A DNA stretch of 64,000 bases from Argyresthia goedartella (lineage: Eukaryota; Arthropoda; Insecta; Lepidoptera; Argyresthiidae): the NCBI GenBank assembly GCA_949825045.1, contig OX463808.1, positions 32,239,674 to 32,303,673 of the forward strand, in the 5' to 3' direction. The position numbers were made by a program, and so were the translations under genes. Within the stretch, counting starts at the first letter, position 1, and each line of letters starts with the position of its first letter. Positions 54,703 through 64,000 of this stretch are shown here, piece after piece. The notes beneath the pieces were generated by a model that had not been told where the DNA came from, did no database searches, and was given only the letters and a program-made list of their open reading frames with translations.

Positions 54703-57300
54703 CTAATCAATAGGAAGGCGAGAAAGTGTTACGACCGCTCTCTTGAAGACCGAGTCCCCCACCTTGACTTCTGCTGATCGAGGCGTGCCGTCCCGACCCA
54801 TGTACAAATTGACGATCCGTCCTCGTCTCCATCTCAATGATGGCAGGTTCGCATCCTTAATCAGCACCAAATCACCGACTTGAGGGGGGCTCGTCCGGTC
54901 AGTCCACTTAAGGCGCTGCTGCAAGATGTGCAAGTACTCAAGGCACCACCGTTTCCAAAAATCTTGAGCCATCTGCTGCAACATCTGCCACCTCGTTAAC
55001 CAACTTAACTTAACATCACCGAATGGGTATTCTGGCAGGGCGTTAAGGGGCTGACCTATCAGGAAGTGACCCGGCGTCAACGCTTCCAAATCATTTGGAT
55101 CCGAACTGAGCGGGCACAACGGACGCGAGTTCAGTGTCATTTCAATTTTACAGAACAGCGTCGCAAGCTCTTCAAAGCGTAGAGAGGTCTCACCGATGAT
55201 CCTCGTCAGGTGCGACTTAGCCGATTTAACCGCAGCCTCAAAAATTCCTCCCCAGTGAGGACATCCCGGCGGACTGAAAACCCATTCAATCCCTCGTCGG
55301 GAGCAAGCCGTACCGATGGCGTCCTGGTTACCGTTCAGGAATTGAGTGACCTCCTGCAGATATCGCTTGGCTCCGACAAAATTTGTGCCGTTGTCCGAAC
55401 GGATTAATGTCGGGAGGCCCCTTCGTGAGACGAACCGATCTAGACATGCGATAAATGCCTCTGTAGTGAGGTCACTGACCACCTCCAAGTGGACTGCCTT
55501 TGTGGCCAAGCACACGAAGACGCACAGGTATGCCTTCACTAATCTGGCGTTCCGTAGCTGTGAAGACTTGACCATGAATGGTCCCGCGAAATCCGTTCCG
55601 ACACCCGCAAAGGGCCGCCGCCGCAGCATAAAACACTTGAGCTGAAATGTTACCGGGGTGAACCACCCATTTGGATCAAATTTCCTAGCCACCGTTGAAA
55701 GGACGTTCCGTTTCGTCCAGACCTTCGGGGAGTCCAACTCGACCCGATACGAAAACATGTCTGACACCGGGTGGTACTGGACGCCTAATACCGACACCAT
55801 ATTTGGATTTTCCAAATTTTCAAAAATGTGGGGATCCTGCTGGTAGTCATCCGGAAGACCAGACAGTAACTCTGGAGAGTTCGACATCCATTTCCGGAGC
55901 TCGTAACCTCCACCCCGTAGGAGCTCAACTAGCTCGCCCCGACGAGCGAGCGCCTCCTCTACGGAATCTGCACCGGTACAGATATCGTCCAAGTAGAGAT
56001 CTTGCTCCAGGATTGCTGCTCCTCTGGGGTAATTTAACCGTTCTCGATCCGCTAACTCCCGCAGAGTGCGAATCGCCAAATAAGGACTAGACCCTAGCCC
56101 GTACGTGTTGGTGTTCAGCTCGTACACCTTGATGGGCTGATCTATGCTCTCTCGCCACAGTATCAGCTGATACCGTCTATCGTCAGGGTGAATGACCGTC
56201 TGTCTAAACATCATCAGGATGTCAGCTACAAACACAACATTGTGTCGACGGAACCGTGTGATAACATCCGCGATGTCATGGTTCAACTTCGGCCCTGAAT
56301 GCAAACACTGGTTCAGGTTCATGCCGTTAGATGTTGATGCCGATCCATCGAACACTACCCATATTTTGCCCTCCGGGGTCCTCAAGACCGCGTGATGGGG
56401 CAGGAAGCAGTGGTCTTCACGCTTCCAGTCGACACCCGAAACCGACATGTGGCCGAGCGACTCGTATTCCCGCATGAAGTCGACGTACTTCTGCCGGAAA
56501 ATCCCGTAACGCTTCATGCGTCGTTCCATCGACAGAAGCCGCGTCTCGGTTGCATGGTGTGAACTGCCCAGCGGTGGGCGATCACCCCGGAATGGAAGAC
56601 GTGTGAGAAATCGACCTGACCGAAGGCGACCAGTATTGTTCCGATAAAACTGTTCAAACTCTTCTTCAACCGGGTCCAACCGGCGGACCGTAGGTGGTTC
56701 CTCCACCTCCCAAAACTTCTGTATCACCTCCAAGAGTACAGAACCGAATAAGGGACTACGAGTCGCTAGGCGTGGGGCAGCCGGCATGACCGGACCCATT
56801 ACCGCATGGCCCAGTCTGGTGTTGACCGAAACCAGACCAGTCGCCTGCAACACGTGGACACCTGGCACAAACAGGTATCCCAAGGCATCGACACCCAATA
56901 AAATGTCTACTGGGCCCGGAATATCGAACTCCGGGTCAGCCAGTGACAACCCAGCGACCAACTGTCGCACCGAGGGCGACAACCGTACGTGAGGGTGTGA
57001 GCCCATCACATTAGGCATGACTAATGCCGTGACCGTCAGATTCACCGATGAATCCACCCGTGACGAGAGAGTAATCCGACATACTCCCTTAACGGAACCG
57101 ACTTCCGTGTTCCCATTCCCCGAATGGAATGTGGATACTCCCTTACCGAAATGCCCAACCGTCTTACAAGGTTGCACGAGACTAAGCACCCCTGGGCCCC
57201 CGAGTCCAATAGTGCTCGTGCCACACATCATTTGCCGTCCGAACTCCACGCTATCACAGAGCTGTGGAGTGGCGGCACCCTGTAAGTGGGCGGCGTGTCC
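54703..57300 (-). pseudogene. pol: BEL/Pao pol: protease (frame-broken), RT, integrase core; internal deletion
   Basis: A long open frame (stop at 54703, first ATG 57249). RT: KIWVVFDGSASTSNGMNLNQ, VVFVADILMMFRQ, YGLGSSPYLAIRT and catalytic YLDD at about 55984-55995 (residue ~418). After FDPNGWFTPVTFQLKCFM the frame jumps directly to PFAGVGTDFAGPF, the integrase core (DFAGPF, SDNGTNF, WGGIFEAAVKSAK), so RNase H and the integrase zinc domain are deleted in frame near 55620. It ends with LTPGHFLIGQPL and a WRRGRIVNLY domain. The protease motif ALLDSGAQGCLVS is read only in another frame (57224-57100), bracketed by two compensating shifts. It cannot encode a complete polyprotein. Confidence 0.88.
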
Positions 57301-59091
57301 CTAGCGGGAACCTCCGCGGGATCCAAACCCGCTGAGACCTCCGTCGGCCGTGGAGTTACTCGGCTGCTGTATGTACATCAGGGGGTCCCAACCCGCATAA
57401 TAGGCCCCTCGCTGTCCCGGTATCCGACCATACCGGACGGTGTACGGTGTGCCCGGTGGCCACCGTGGATGGAGGGGGGAGAGCGGATCCAACCTGGGGC
57501 GCTCTAGGAATGGGGGCGACATCCGACTGTTCGCCTCCCTGTTCGCCTCCCAGAGCGACGGGCAGGGTGGCGCAGAAGGTGGTGGGCTCCCAGCCTTCGC
57601 GCCACTCATAGGTGCCATCTGACACCCGCCCGTAACACGCGGTGAGCCAGCGGCCCGAAGTCCTCGCTGACCGTGGACAGCAGCGACCGAACCCCGGCTA
57701 TCCCGCATGTTACCCCCCGCGCTGCCCCCTTCCCCTCGGGGGGGGTCCCGTCCGCGGGTACCCCAGTCACCTCGTTGGTGACTCCCGTTGCCCGGAGGGG
57801 GACTGGGTCTGGCCCTGGTTGGGCCCTGTGGCCGACCAACCCGAGTCCGGCCCTGGTGACCGTCCGAAGGGCCAGACCGATTCAGGCACAACACGATGTG
57901 GTGCTTGCCACCACAGCACTCACAGGGGAACGCGCGCGAGCACTCGCTCAGCGGGTGCGGCCCCAAACAACCGAAACACAATCGGTGGCGGAAGACTACC
58001 TTCCTGCGGGCAGCTACCCCGAGCGCCTTAAAGTTGGCGCAACTGGTCACTTCATGACCGGCACTGTCGCAGTGCACACAGCCGTCACCCGACGGCGCGG
58101 CATTCAAAACGCCAAATTGTTTCGACCGCCCACCCCCCCGTGGGGGCGGAGGGCGCGGCCCCTCCCGCATCCGCGTGGGTTGGCGCTGCACACTGGCCTC
58201 CGTATCCAGTGTGTCACATCGCCTGCATTCACCCTCCAAAAAATCCGTCAATTGGACGAGCGTGGGCAGTTCCGAGCTATTGCCCCCATACAGCTGTTCA
58301 AACCGACTTTGAGCAGCTGCTGGCAACCGTGACAAAACCATATACAAAACAATATATGACCATTGGTCTACCGGCAGACCAAGGTTCTGAAGGGCCTTAG
58401 TGGCCACCAGCACAGGGTTGAGCACCTGTACTCGGATGTCAACATCCCGGGTTACTCTTGGGATGCTAAACAGCTTCCCCAGCTGCGCATCAACCAACCG
58501 CCGTTTGTGTTGGTAGCGGTCAAACAATATGGACCGGGCTATCTCTTAATTGCCCGCCGTGACCGTTAGGTGACCGACCAACTCCTTCGGTTCACCCCGC
58601 AGTGCCATCAATAGTTGGGCCAACTTGTAGGCGTTGTCCAGGTCGTCCCGACCGTGGACCAAACTATCGAATAAATTAATGAATGCCGACCACTCATCCA
58701 TTGCCCCACCAAAGGCCGGAATCTCCAGGTGTGGCAGCCGTCCAACAACACCCTTCGGGGGTGGGTCTCCGTTACCTTCCCCGCGGTCATTCCGTCGCGA
58801 CCGCTTAATTTTTTCCGCGCGACGCTCGATGTCGCCCAAGCATTCCATCGTTTGGTCAGCATCCGCGCGGAGCTGTTTCACTGCAGCCACCGAGGCTTCA
58901 TCCGTAAGCCCGAGAGCTTCAACCTCCGCAGCCAGCCGACACACCTTCCCGACGCGTGTCATTGCGTCCTCCACACGCTTGAGCAGGACATCGTCCATGT
59001 CAGGTCGCTCCACATACTTATGAGTATGGGCGAGCCATCTCATCTCCTCACGGACACCATACCGCAGTACCGTCAAAGGCGAAGGTGCCAT
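57301..59091 (-). pseudogene. gag: BEL/Pao gag with one internal stop
   Basis: It starts at ATG 59091 (MAPSPLTVLRYGVREEMRWL). The capsid-like part includes PHLEIPAFGGAMDEWSAFIN and LFDSLVH, the usual BEL/Pao gag signature (..F.G....W..F...F..). TAA at 58548-58546 interrupts the frame (NYEI-like context), after which the same frame continues for 408 codons. The C-terminal half has three zinc knuckles: CVHCDSAGHEVTSC, CFGCLGPHPLSEC and CECCGGKHHIVLC. A long Gly/Pro/Arg-rich tail follows. TAG at 57303-57301 separates it from pol, which lies in the same frame. Confidence 0.85.
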
Positions 59092-59780
59092 GTTTACCGA
59101 TTCAATTGATTCTGGTCCTATACTTCACTACCGAACTAAGTATAGCCAGAGACCAGCACTTGCCCGTCAGTGCTGGGCACAGAAATTAAAACTAAGTTGT
59201 CAAAACTAAGGCAACCACTAAAACAATTAAATCCTAAAACATATTTAATATGGTCGCCCTGTGGACATACACCTTATGACTATACACTCCAAATCAATCA
59301 GAGACTGCCACCATAAGGCACAATAAAAAATAACACACAAAAATTTATTTTAGAAAAAAAAGCTATTTTTAATAATGAAGGTAGCTGTGAACCTTCTAGA
59401 AGTGGCCCCTCCGATATGACCCACACTTCTACTGAGGTCAGCAAAATCAGCTTAATACCCCTTAAATAGCCTGACCCTGCTCTGTAATCCGAAACAACAC
59501 TGCAATGCTATGGAACCCGACTGCAATACTATAGTCCGACCGAATGACTGTTTCTTATGCACACTGAGTAGTTTCCGACTACAAATTTATAATAATTGTT
59601 GACTAAATCGTCAATTATACTTTCACTAACCGAAAATGAACTTTAATTGTGGTATACCGACCACAGACTCACTTACAAACTGATTGCCGACCAATCTGAG
59701 ATACCCTTTTCTCCCAACTACAATGTGGCAAAAAAACAACCCTACAACCGTCCGTGAATCGATGATTTCCCACTAGGAAA
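59092..59780 (-). other. BEL/Pao leader
   Basis: About 690 bp between the primer site and the gag start; non-coding, AT-rich, no repeats noted. Confidence 0.6.
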
Positions 59781-59795
59781 CCGCGCCTGCTACCA
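59781..59795 (-). other. BEL/Pao primer binding site
   Basis: On the minus strand TGGTAGCAGGCGCGG starts three bases after the 5' LTR. The first nine bases match the 3' end of initiator methionine tRNA as I remember it; the remainder does not, so the tRNA is uncertain. Confidence 0.5.
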
Positions 59796-59798
59796 AAA

Positions 59799-60376
59799 TG
59801 TTTAATTCCACGCCTCAACCGAACGGGCGTGAAATCTTGAGGGATGGTTTTCACCAGCACAGGGAGTATCACACGTGGTACTGACCTTGACGCCTTGGGC
59901 CGGAACTCAAAAGCTCAATTCGAGGCAGGAATGCGGGATAAGGAGCACAATGGGTGGGTGGAGAGGAGTCGAATCTTACTCTCGTCGTAGTCCGATGCTG
60001 TCGCCGTCGGGTTGCTTGCCGACACAAAGCGTCGCTGTCCGAATGTGACGAATTAATCCCCGAATCACATTAACCTTCCACGACACGAAGCACTCACTTC
60101 GATGACGTGAATGTACTTATTCCTGACGATTATTATAATTAACACTCCGAACAGGCCCGACACCTGTGTTAGACAATTATTACACTAAAATACAGCCAAA
60201 GCCCGAACGCCATGTGCTGACATTTTCTCTCACGACAAGAAAGTAACCTCTAACTCGTCATCTCGGTTCTATGCAAGTGACAGCTGCTAGTTCCGTTTCC
60301 GCTAGTGATGTCCCGATCACTCGCGGTCGATTCGCGCAACGAAAACCGGTGCGTTCCGAAGCATAAATATTAAACA
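59799..60376 (-). mobile_element. 5' LTR of the BEL/Pao element
   Basis: 578 bp, followed by TAGCC at 60377-60381. Confidence 0.95.
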
Positions 60377-60381
60377 TAGCC

Positions 60382-61048
60382 AGTTTTTTTTTTATTCTAA
60401 CCTAAGCTGGGCCTAATATTGAAGTCTTTATAATTAACGTTCCTAAACTAAGTTTATTATTTGACTTTGAATAAACCGTTTTAAAAGCTAAGTAATGGTA
60501 CTTCCCCGGTTTTTCTAAAGAAAACATAATATCTTTTCCAATCACGAACATTGACCGGTAGACGCCCCGGCCGGCCTCAAATGGTCAGCTTGTCCGTGAT
60601 CGATTATTTTATCATAAATACGATTCTGACCTTATTTAACACTGGCACTCTCTTAGTTAACAAACTATTAACACATTTAACACAATATATACACAAATAG
60701 ACGATATTAAACTATTATTATTCTTATTTCTTAATTAATGGCGGTCTATCATCTAGGTTAATTTCGCCAATGTCACGTGTTTTTCTAAAATTCACTGTAC
60801 TTGGACAGGTTCTCTTTCGAGAACCTGGCAATTTTATGTTAATTTGTTGCTCCTTAACACGACCTGGGAGGACGTGAAAGGCTTTAGGTTCTAATTATCT
60901 CCTTCCGACGTGAGCAACTGCTTCCCGAATTTAAACTAATCAATTTAGCTAAAATATTTGACGTGTTGCCGCGAGTGCGATCCGAATCAGCAGTATCCGG
61001 TTGGTAGTCACTAGAATGTGCCATAGCTGGCAAACAGAACAAGACAGT
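60382..61048. other. Intergenic
   Basis: No gene was recognised. It is AT-rich with a GC-rich patch near 60555-60590 (GGTAGACGCCCCGGCCGGCC). Confidence 0.5.
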
Positions 61049-61153
61049 AAAGTACGATCGCGGAGCAGGAAGAATTTCGGCCACTAACCTATTATTGCCT
61101 GTCTCTGTCGCTCCCACGTAAATATATTCCGTCCTGCGCCGCGATCGTACTTT
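61049..61153. repeat. Inverted repeat upstream of the protease copy
   Basis: AAAGTACGATCGCGG (61049-61063) and its exact complement at 61139-61153, extended imperfectly through GCAGGA; spacing 75 bp. It may be a small MITE or a promoter-proximal hairpin. Confidence 0.7.
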
Positions 61154-61425
61154 GGTAACAATTATTATGCTTTCACCAGTAAACGAAGACTACACCAGCC
61201 AAAACTCTAACAGTAAATGCATCACTGATGATTAGTACGTGCTCATCGATTATTGTTTTTATACAGGTGCACGTAGTTATTATCGATAAATCTTTCGTTG
61301 TGTTATTGTAGGTATGCAATTAGAAAAACGTTAAATCCTTAATTGGTATACATTATCAAGTAGGTACGCTGTTACGAACGTAGAGCTAGTAAATTCAGAA
61401 CGACATCAACTAGCTTTCAGTAAAC

Positions 61426-62183
61426 ATGGAGTGCAGAATAGTTTTCATTTATTTTATCCAAATTTTTGAAACGGTGGTAGCCAATATGTCCAAAATGGAA
61501 GAGAAAATAATCAAAGGTGAGCTGGCTCATATATATGATTACCCTCACTCAGCGTTTCTGACTATGTTGTGTGACGAATCTTGTAACGTATGCGGGTCCT
61601 CGATCCTCAATCAGGATTTCCTGCTGACAGCCGGCCATTGTTTAGATGAGTGCAAAAAGGAGACACCATTTACGCCTATATGGGTAATTAGATATTATGG
61701 AATGGCCTTAAAATCGCTGTAGAGACTTTTAAGGTACACGAAAAATTTAGCCGAGTTTCAATAAAGAACGATATAGCAATTGTTAAGCTGGCATGTCCGA
61801 TTAATATGGGTAAAACAATGAGCAGAGTTGCAATAATGGATAATCCTCCAGATGAAGACGTGGCTTATGTTGCAGGATGGGGAGAGACGGAGGTAAGTTC
61901 ATTATAATCCTTGAATTGTAACATGAACATGTTATTTCCAAACAGTAGAAGTTTTCAAATGAAAATTTCAAGCAACCATTTTTTCTCAAAGTTTTTTACA
62001 AACGTATCGTATTGTCTTGTATGTAATCATTTCTTTCCCATAGGAATTGTAATTTGACGAAGGGATGAAGTCAGCCAAACAAGTACTGTGGACGAGGCAG
62101 AAATGCTTGAAGTATACTCAAAGATTACCCGAAAATGTATTGTGTGCTGCTCCGGATCGACATGAGTACGGGAACCCTTCATA
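61426..62183 (+). pseudogene. Serine protease, second copy, His and Asp exons (damaged)
   Basis: S1 serine protease. Exon 1 (61426-61892) begins MECRIVFIYFIQIFETVVAN, a likely signal peptide. It continues KIIKGELAHIYDYPHSAFLT (new N-terminus after activation), CGSSILNQDFLLTAGHCLDEC (catalytic His), NDIAIVKLACPI (catalytic Asp) and AYVAGWGETE, then a GTAAGT donor. A one-base shift near 61712-61716 separates His and Asp parts. Exon 2 (62044-62183) reads EL, then TAA, FDEGMKSAKQVLWTRQKCLK and VLCAAPDRHEYGNPS, and ends with two bases before GTAAGA. Its phase complements the terminal exon at 238. No GDSG exon follows inside the window; a gypsy fragment fills the intron. Two lesions make it a probable pseudogene. 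Confidence 0.8.
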
Positions 62184-62661
62184 GTAAGATACTTTTGAAT
62201 TGAAAGTAGATGTGATAAACTTGTATAGGTGACAATAAAGGGTCTTATAAATCTAGTAACATTATGCTTATTAGTTATCACAATGAACTCCTAGCGTAAA
62301 AAACCAAGCTCTAATTGAATCTATGCTGAAAGTGCAAAGAGAGTTATATCAGATAGACGCTTTGGCACAGAGCCCGTTGACAAAATGCAAAACGCAAATA
62401 CACAATCGCACGAAACGCACAAAAAATGTAAGAGATTTGACATTTCAAGACGCAAAGTGACGTCTTATCATTTGATAAATTCAAAATCTTTGTTAACAAC
62501 ATTTTAAAATATGGTTTTAGTAGTAAGCTGTAGCTAAAGGATTATGGTCTTAACACCCATTGATTTTTGAAAAAATAAATACACCCAGATCCTACTTTAG
62601 CTATAAATTTAAAGCCAGATAATTTTAGCTATCAATTTAAAGCTAAAACCGTTTCTAACGG
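62184..62661. other. Protease intron sequence
   Basis: Follows a clean 5' splice site (GTAAGATAC). AT-rich with TTAGCTAT..AATTTAAAGC repeats at about 62600-62655. No coding signal. Confidence 0.5.
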
Positions 62662-62732
62662 GTCAGGATCCGCCCCATTTCCTTTCCTCGTTTTCGCCAG
62701 GCAGAACTGATTATTTCGATGAAAAAGTTGAT
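62662..62732 (+). repeat. Intronic repeat, right copy
   Basis: Matches 1-71 (GTCAGGATCCGCCCC..). Downstream the two copies diverge because a gypsy fragment starts at about 62748. Confidence 0.75.
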
Positions 62733-62747
62733 TTTTGTGTTATTTCG

Positions 62748-64000
62748 ACATTACATGACCTAAATAAGCTGTTTCGAGTTTCAAAAACTCCGATTTATCC
62801 ATCTGAACCTTAAAATTTGATTCACGCAATCTTTGGAAAACCTTTTCTAGATTAACAATGTGCTCCTGAAGGGATGTACTGAAAACAATAATATCATCAA
62901 GGTACACAAGGCAGATGACGTTTTGGAGGTCTCTAAGGACATCATCCATCACTCGTTGGAAGGTAGAAGGGCTATTTTTAAGGCCCATGGGCATTCTCAG
63001 AAATTCAAAATGCCCTTGCTCTACATTGAAAGCTGTTTTCAGGATATCCTCGTCCCGCATTTCCACTTGATAAAATCCGCTTGCGAGATCAAGGGTGGTG
63101 AAGTATTGTCAATTACCTAATTTATCAAGGACATCTGTTATGTTAGGTATGGGGTACTTGTCGTCTATAGTCTTCTCGTTAACCTTCCGGAAGTCTACTA
63201 CAATGCGCCATTTCGCTTTGCCAGAAGCGTCTGCCTTCTTGGGAACGACCCAGATTAGTGAGCTCCATGCGGATTCTAAGGGACGAATTATTCCTTGGTC
63301 TAACATTTTCTCAATTTGGTCACTAACTTCCTGCTTATGGACAAATGGGTATCGATAACTTTTTGTGTAAATTGGGACCTCATCTGTAGTTCTAATGCAG
63401 TGCTTGATTTTATTTGTGAACGTTAGTGGTTCACCTTCGATGTAAAATATATCGGCATACTGAGCACAGAGAGATTCCAAGTAAGCGCGTTCTTCCGCGT
63501 TCAAATGACTCGTCCATAGGCGCGAAAGTACATTTTTCGATCGCGGTGGTAATTGCTGAAACCTTCGCATTCGTTGTTATAAATTTCAGCCTGAACAGGT
63601 TAATACATGGAAAAGATGACGTCATTTTGACTCGGGTTAGTTACTTCTAAAATACCGCGACGATTTTTAACGGATGTTAAGCAATCACCTACAATACAAT
63701 TTGATATTATTTGCTGCGAAATAATTGCATCACCGTCGTGTATGTTGACCGGTATTCGCACCAATTTTGATGAATGCGCAGGAATGATATCTTCGTAGAG
63801 GTTCACATTACATGAGTCGTACATGATAATGGGAATCTTTGTACTTTGTGTTTCGAGAACTTTGTCTTTGTAATTTATGTTACATTCCCAACTGGTCAGT
63901 AAATCTGATCCTATAAGACCGTCGAAATAATTATGAAATTTATACACGAAAAATGTTATATCATTTCTGTCGTTGAATTCAGGGAAAATTGGCAGGGTAA
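62748..64000 (-). pseudogene. Ty3/gypsy (errantivirus-like) pol fragment, runs off the right edge
   Basis: Minus strand. Protease C-terminal part at 63947-63600 (FDGLIGSDLLTSWECNI). RT follows: HCIRTTDEVPIYTKSYRYPF, KWRIVVDFRKVNEKTIDDKY, a TGA at 63111-63109, then [38 protein letters not shown] (catalytic motif intact) and TAYLGHV. It ends abruptly at about 62750 beside the intronic repeat. A frame break occurs near 63590. The protease and RT resemble those of the complete element at 18-27 kb but are clearly a different copy or subfamily. No LTR is visible. Confidence 0.85.

Larger units (their letters stand above)
54094..60376 (-). mobile_element. BEL/Pao LTR retrotransposon, complete ends, internally deleted
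   Basis: 6.3 kb on the minus strand with 578-bp LTRs (TGTTTAAT..ATTAAACA) at both ends and the 5-bp duplication TAGCC (54089-54093, 60377-60381), the size typical of BEL/Pao. Order: 5' LTR (right), primer site, leader, gag, pol, 3' LTR. I count about a dozen differences between the LTRs (roughly 2%), so it is older than the errantivirus. Gag has one stop; pol lacks RNase H and the integrase zinc region and has the protease active site out of frame. Confidence 0.93.

Noticed and set aside
57438..58400. Long plus-strand frames over the BEL gag
   Set aside because: Antisense shadows of GC-rich gag; the zinc knuckles and gag signature are on the minus strand.

Overview
The window looks like a transposon-packed stretch of a lepidopteran (moth or butterfly) nuclear genome. 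It is AT-rich. It holds a tRNA-derived SINE and a short repeat bounded by GGGTTCCGTACC / GGTACGGAACCC, both of which I recall as high-copy in Lepidoptera. It also carries many CR1/Jockey/L2-group LINE fragments, one with a baculovirus-FP-like ORF1, plus Ty3/gypsy and BEL/Pao LTR elements. No bacterial operons, rRNA, tRNA genes or CRISPR arrays were seen. Family names come from motif recognition only; no database was searched.

Host genes are nearly confined to the edges. The terminal exon (GDSG) of a chymotrypsin-like serine protease lies at 238-397 (+). A second, damaged copy of the same kind of gene (His and Asp exons) lies at 61426-62183 (+). The same intron-like sequence sits at 1-71 and 62662-62732. 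The window is therefore probably the space between two tandem protease paralogs, filled by about 60 kb of mobile DNA. Other possible host pieces are an Ala/Pro-rich terminal exon at 39889-40049 (-), whose 3' UTR is duplicated in inverted orientation at 44869-45636, and coiled-coil coding remnants at 50800-51230 and 53650-53850 (-).

Layout. 0.4-4 kb: protease 3' end, three MITEs and a SINE. 3.9-15.4 kb: two copies of one LTR, three decayed LINEs and a truncated gypsy element. 15.8-17.8 kb: LINE relics. 17.9-27.2 kb: a complete 9.2-kb errantivirus-type element (-) with identical 233-bp LTRs, GTGC target duplications, gag, a canonical slippery site, pol and an open env frame; pol is broken by a nonsense codon and a nested LINE. 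27.5-39.3 kb: LINE relics, a decayed gypsy (+) and three copies of one LINE family, one with an intact 516-codon RT frame. 39.3-46.2 kb: a recent inverted duplication enclosing an OTU-bearing LINE that was itself hit by a THAP-domain DNA transposon. 46-50.7 kb: degenerate DNA, a microsatellite, a MITE and RT scraps. 51.2-53.6 kb: two inverted arrays of a ~310-bp repeat. 54.1-60.4 kb: a complete but internally deleted BEL/Pao element (-) with 578-bp LTRs and TAGCC duplications. 61.4-64 kb: protease pseudogene, then a gypsy pol fragment running off the edge.

No clearly new enzymatic system was found. The best second-look signals are the inverted ~310-bp satellite arrays, the young errantivirus with intact env but broken pol, its repeated leader motif, the recent inverted duplication of a host-like 3' end, and recurrent near-perfect short-loop palindromes.
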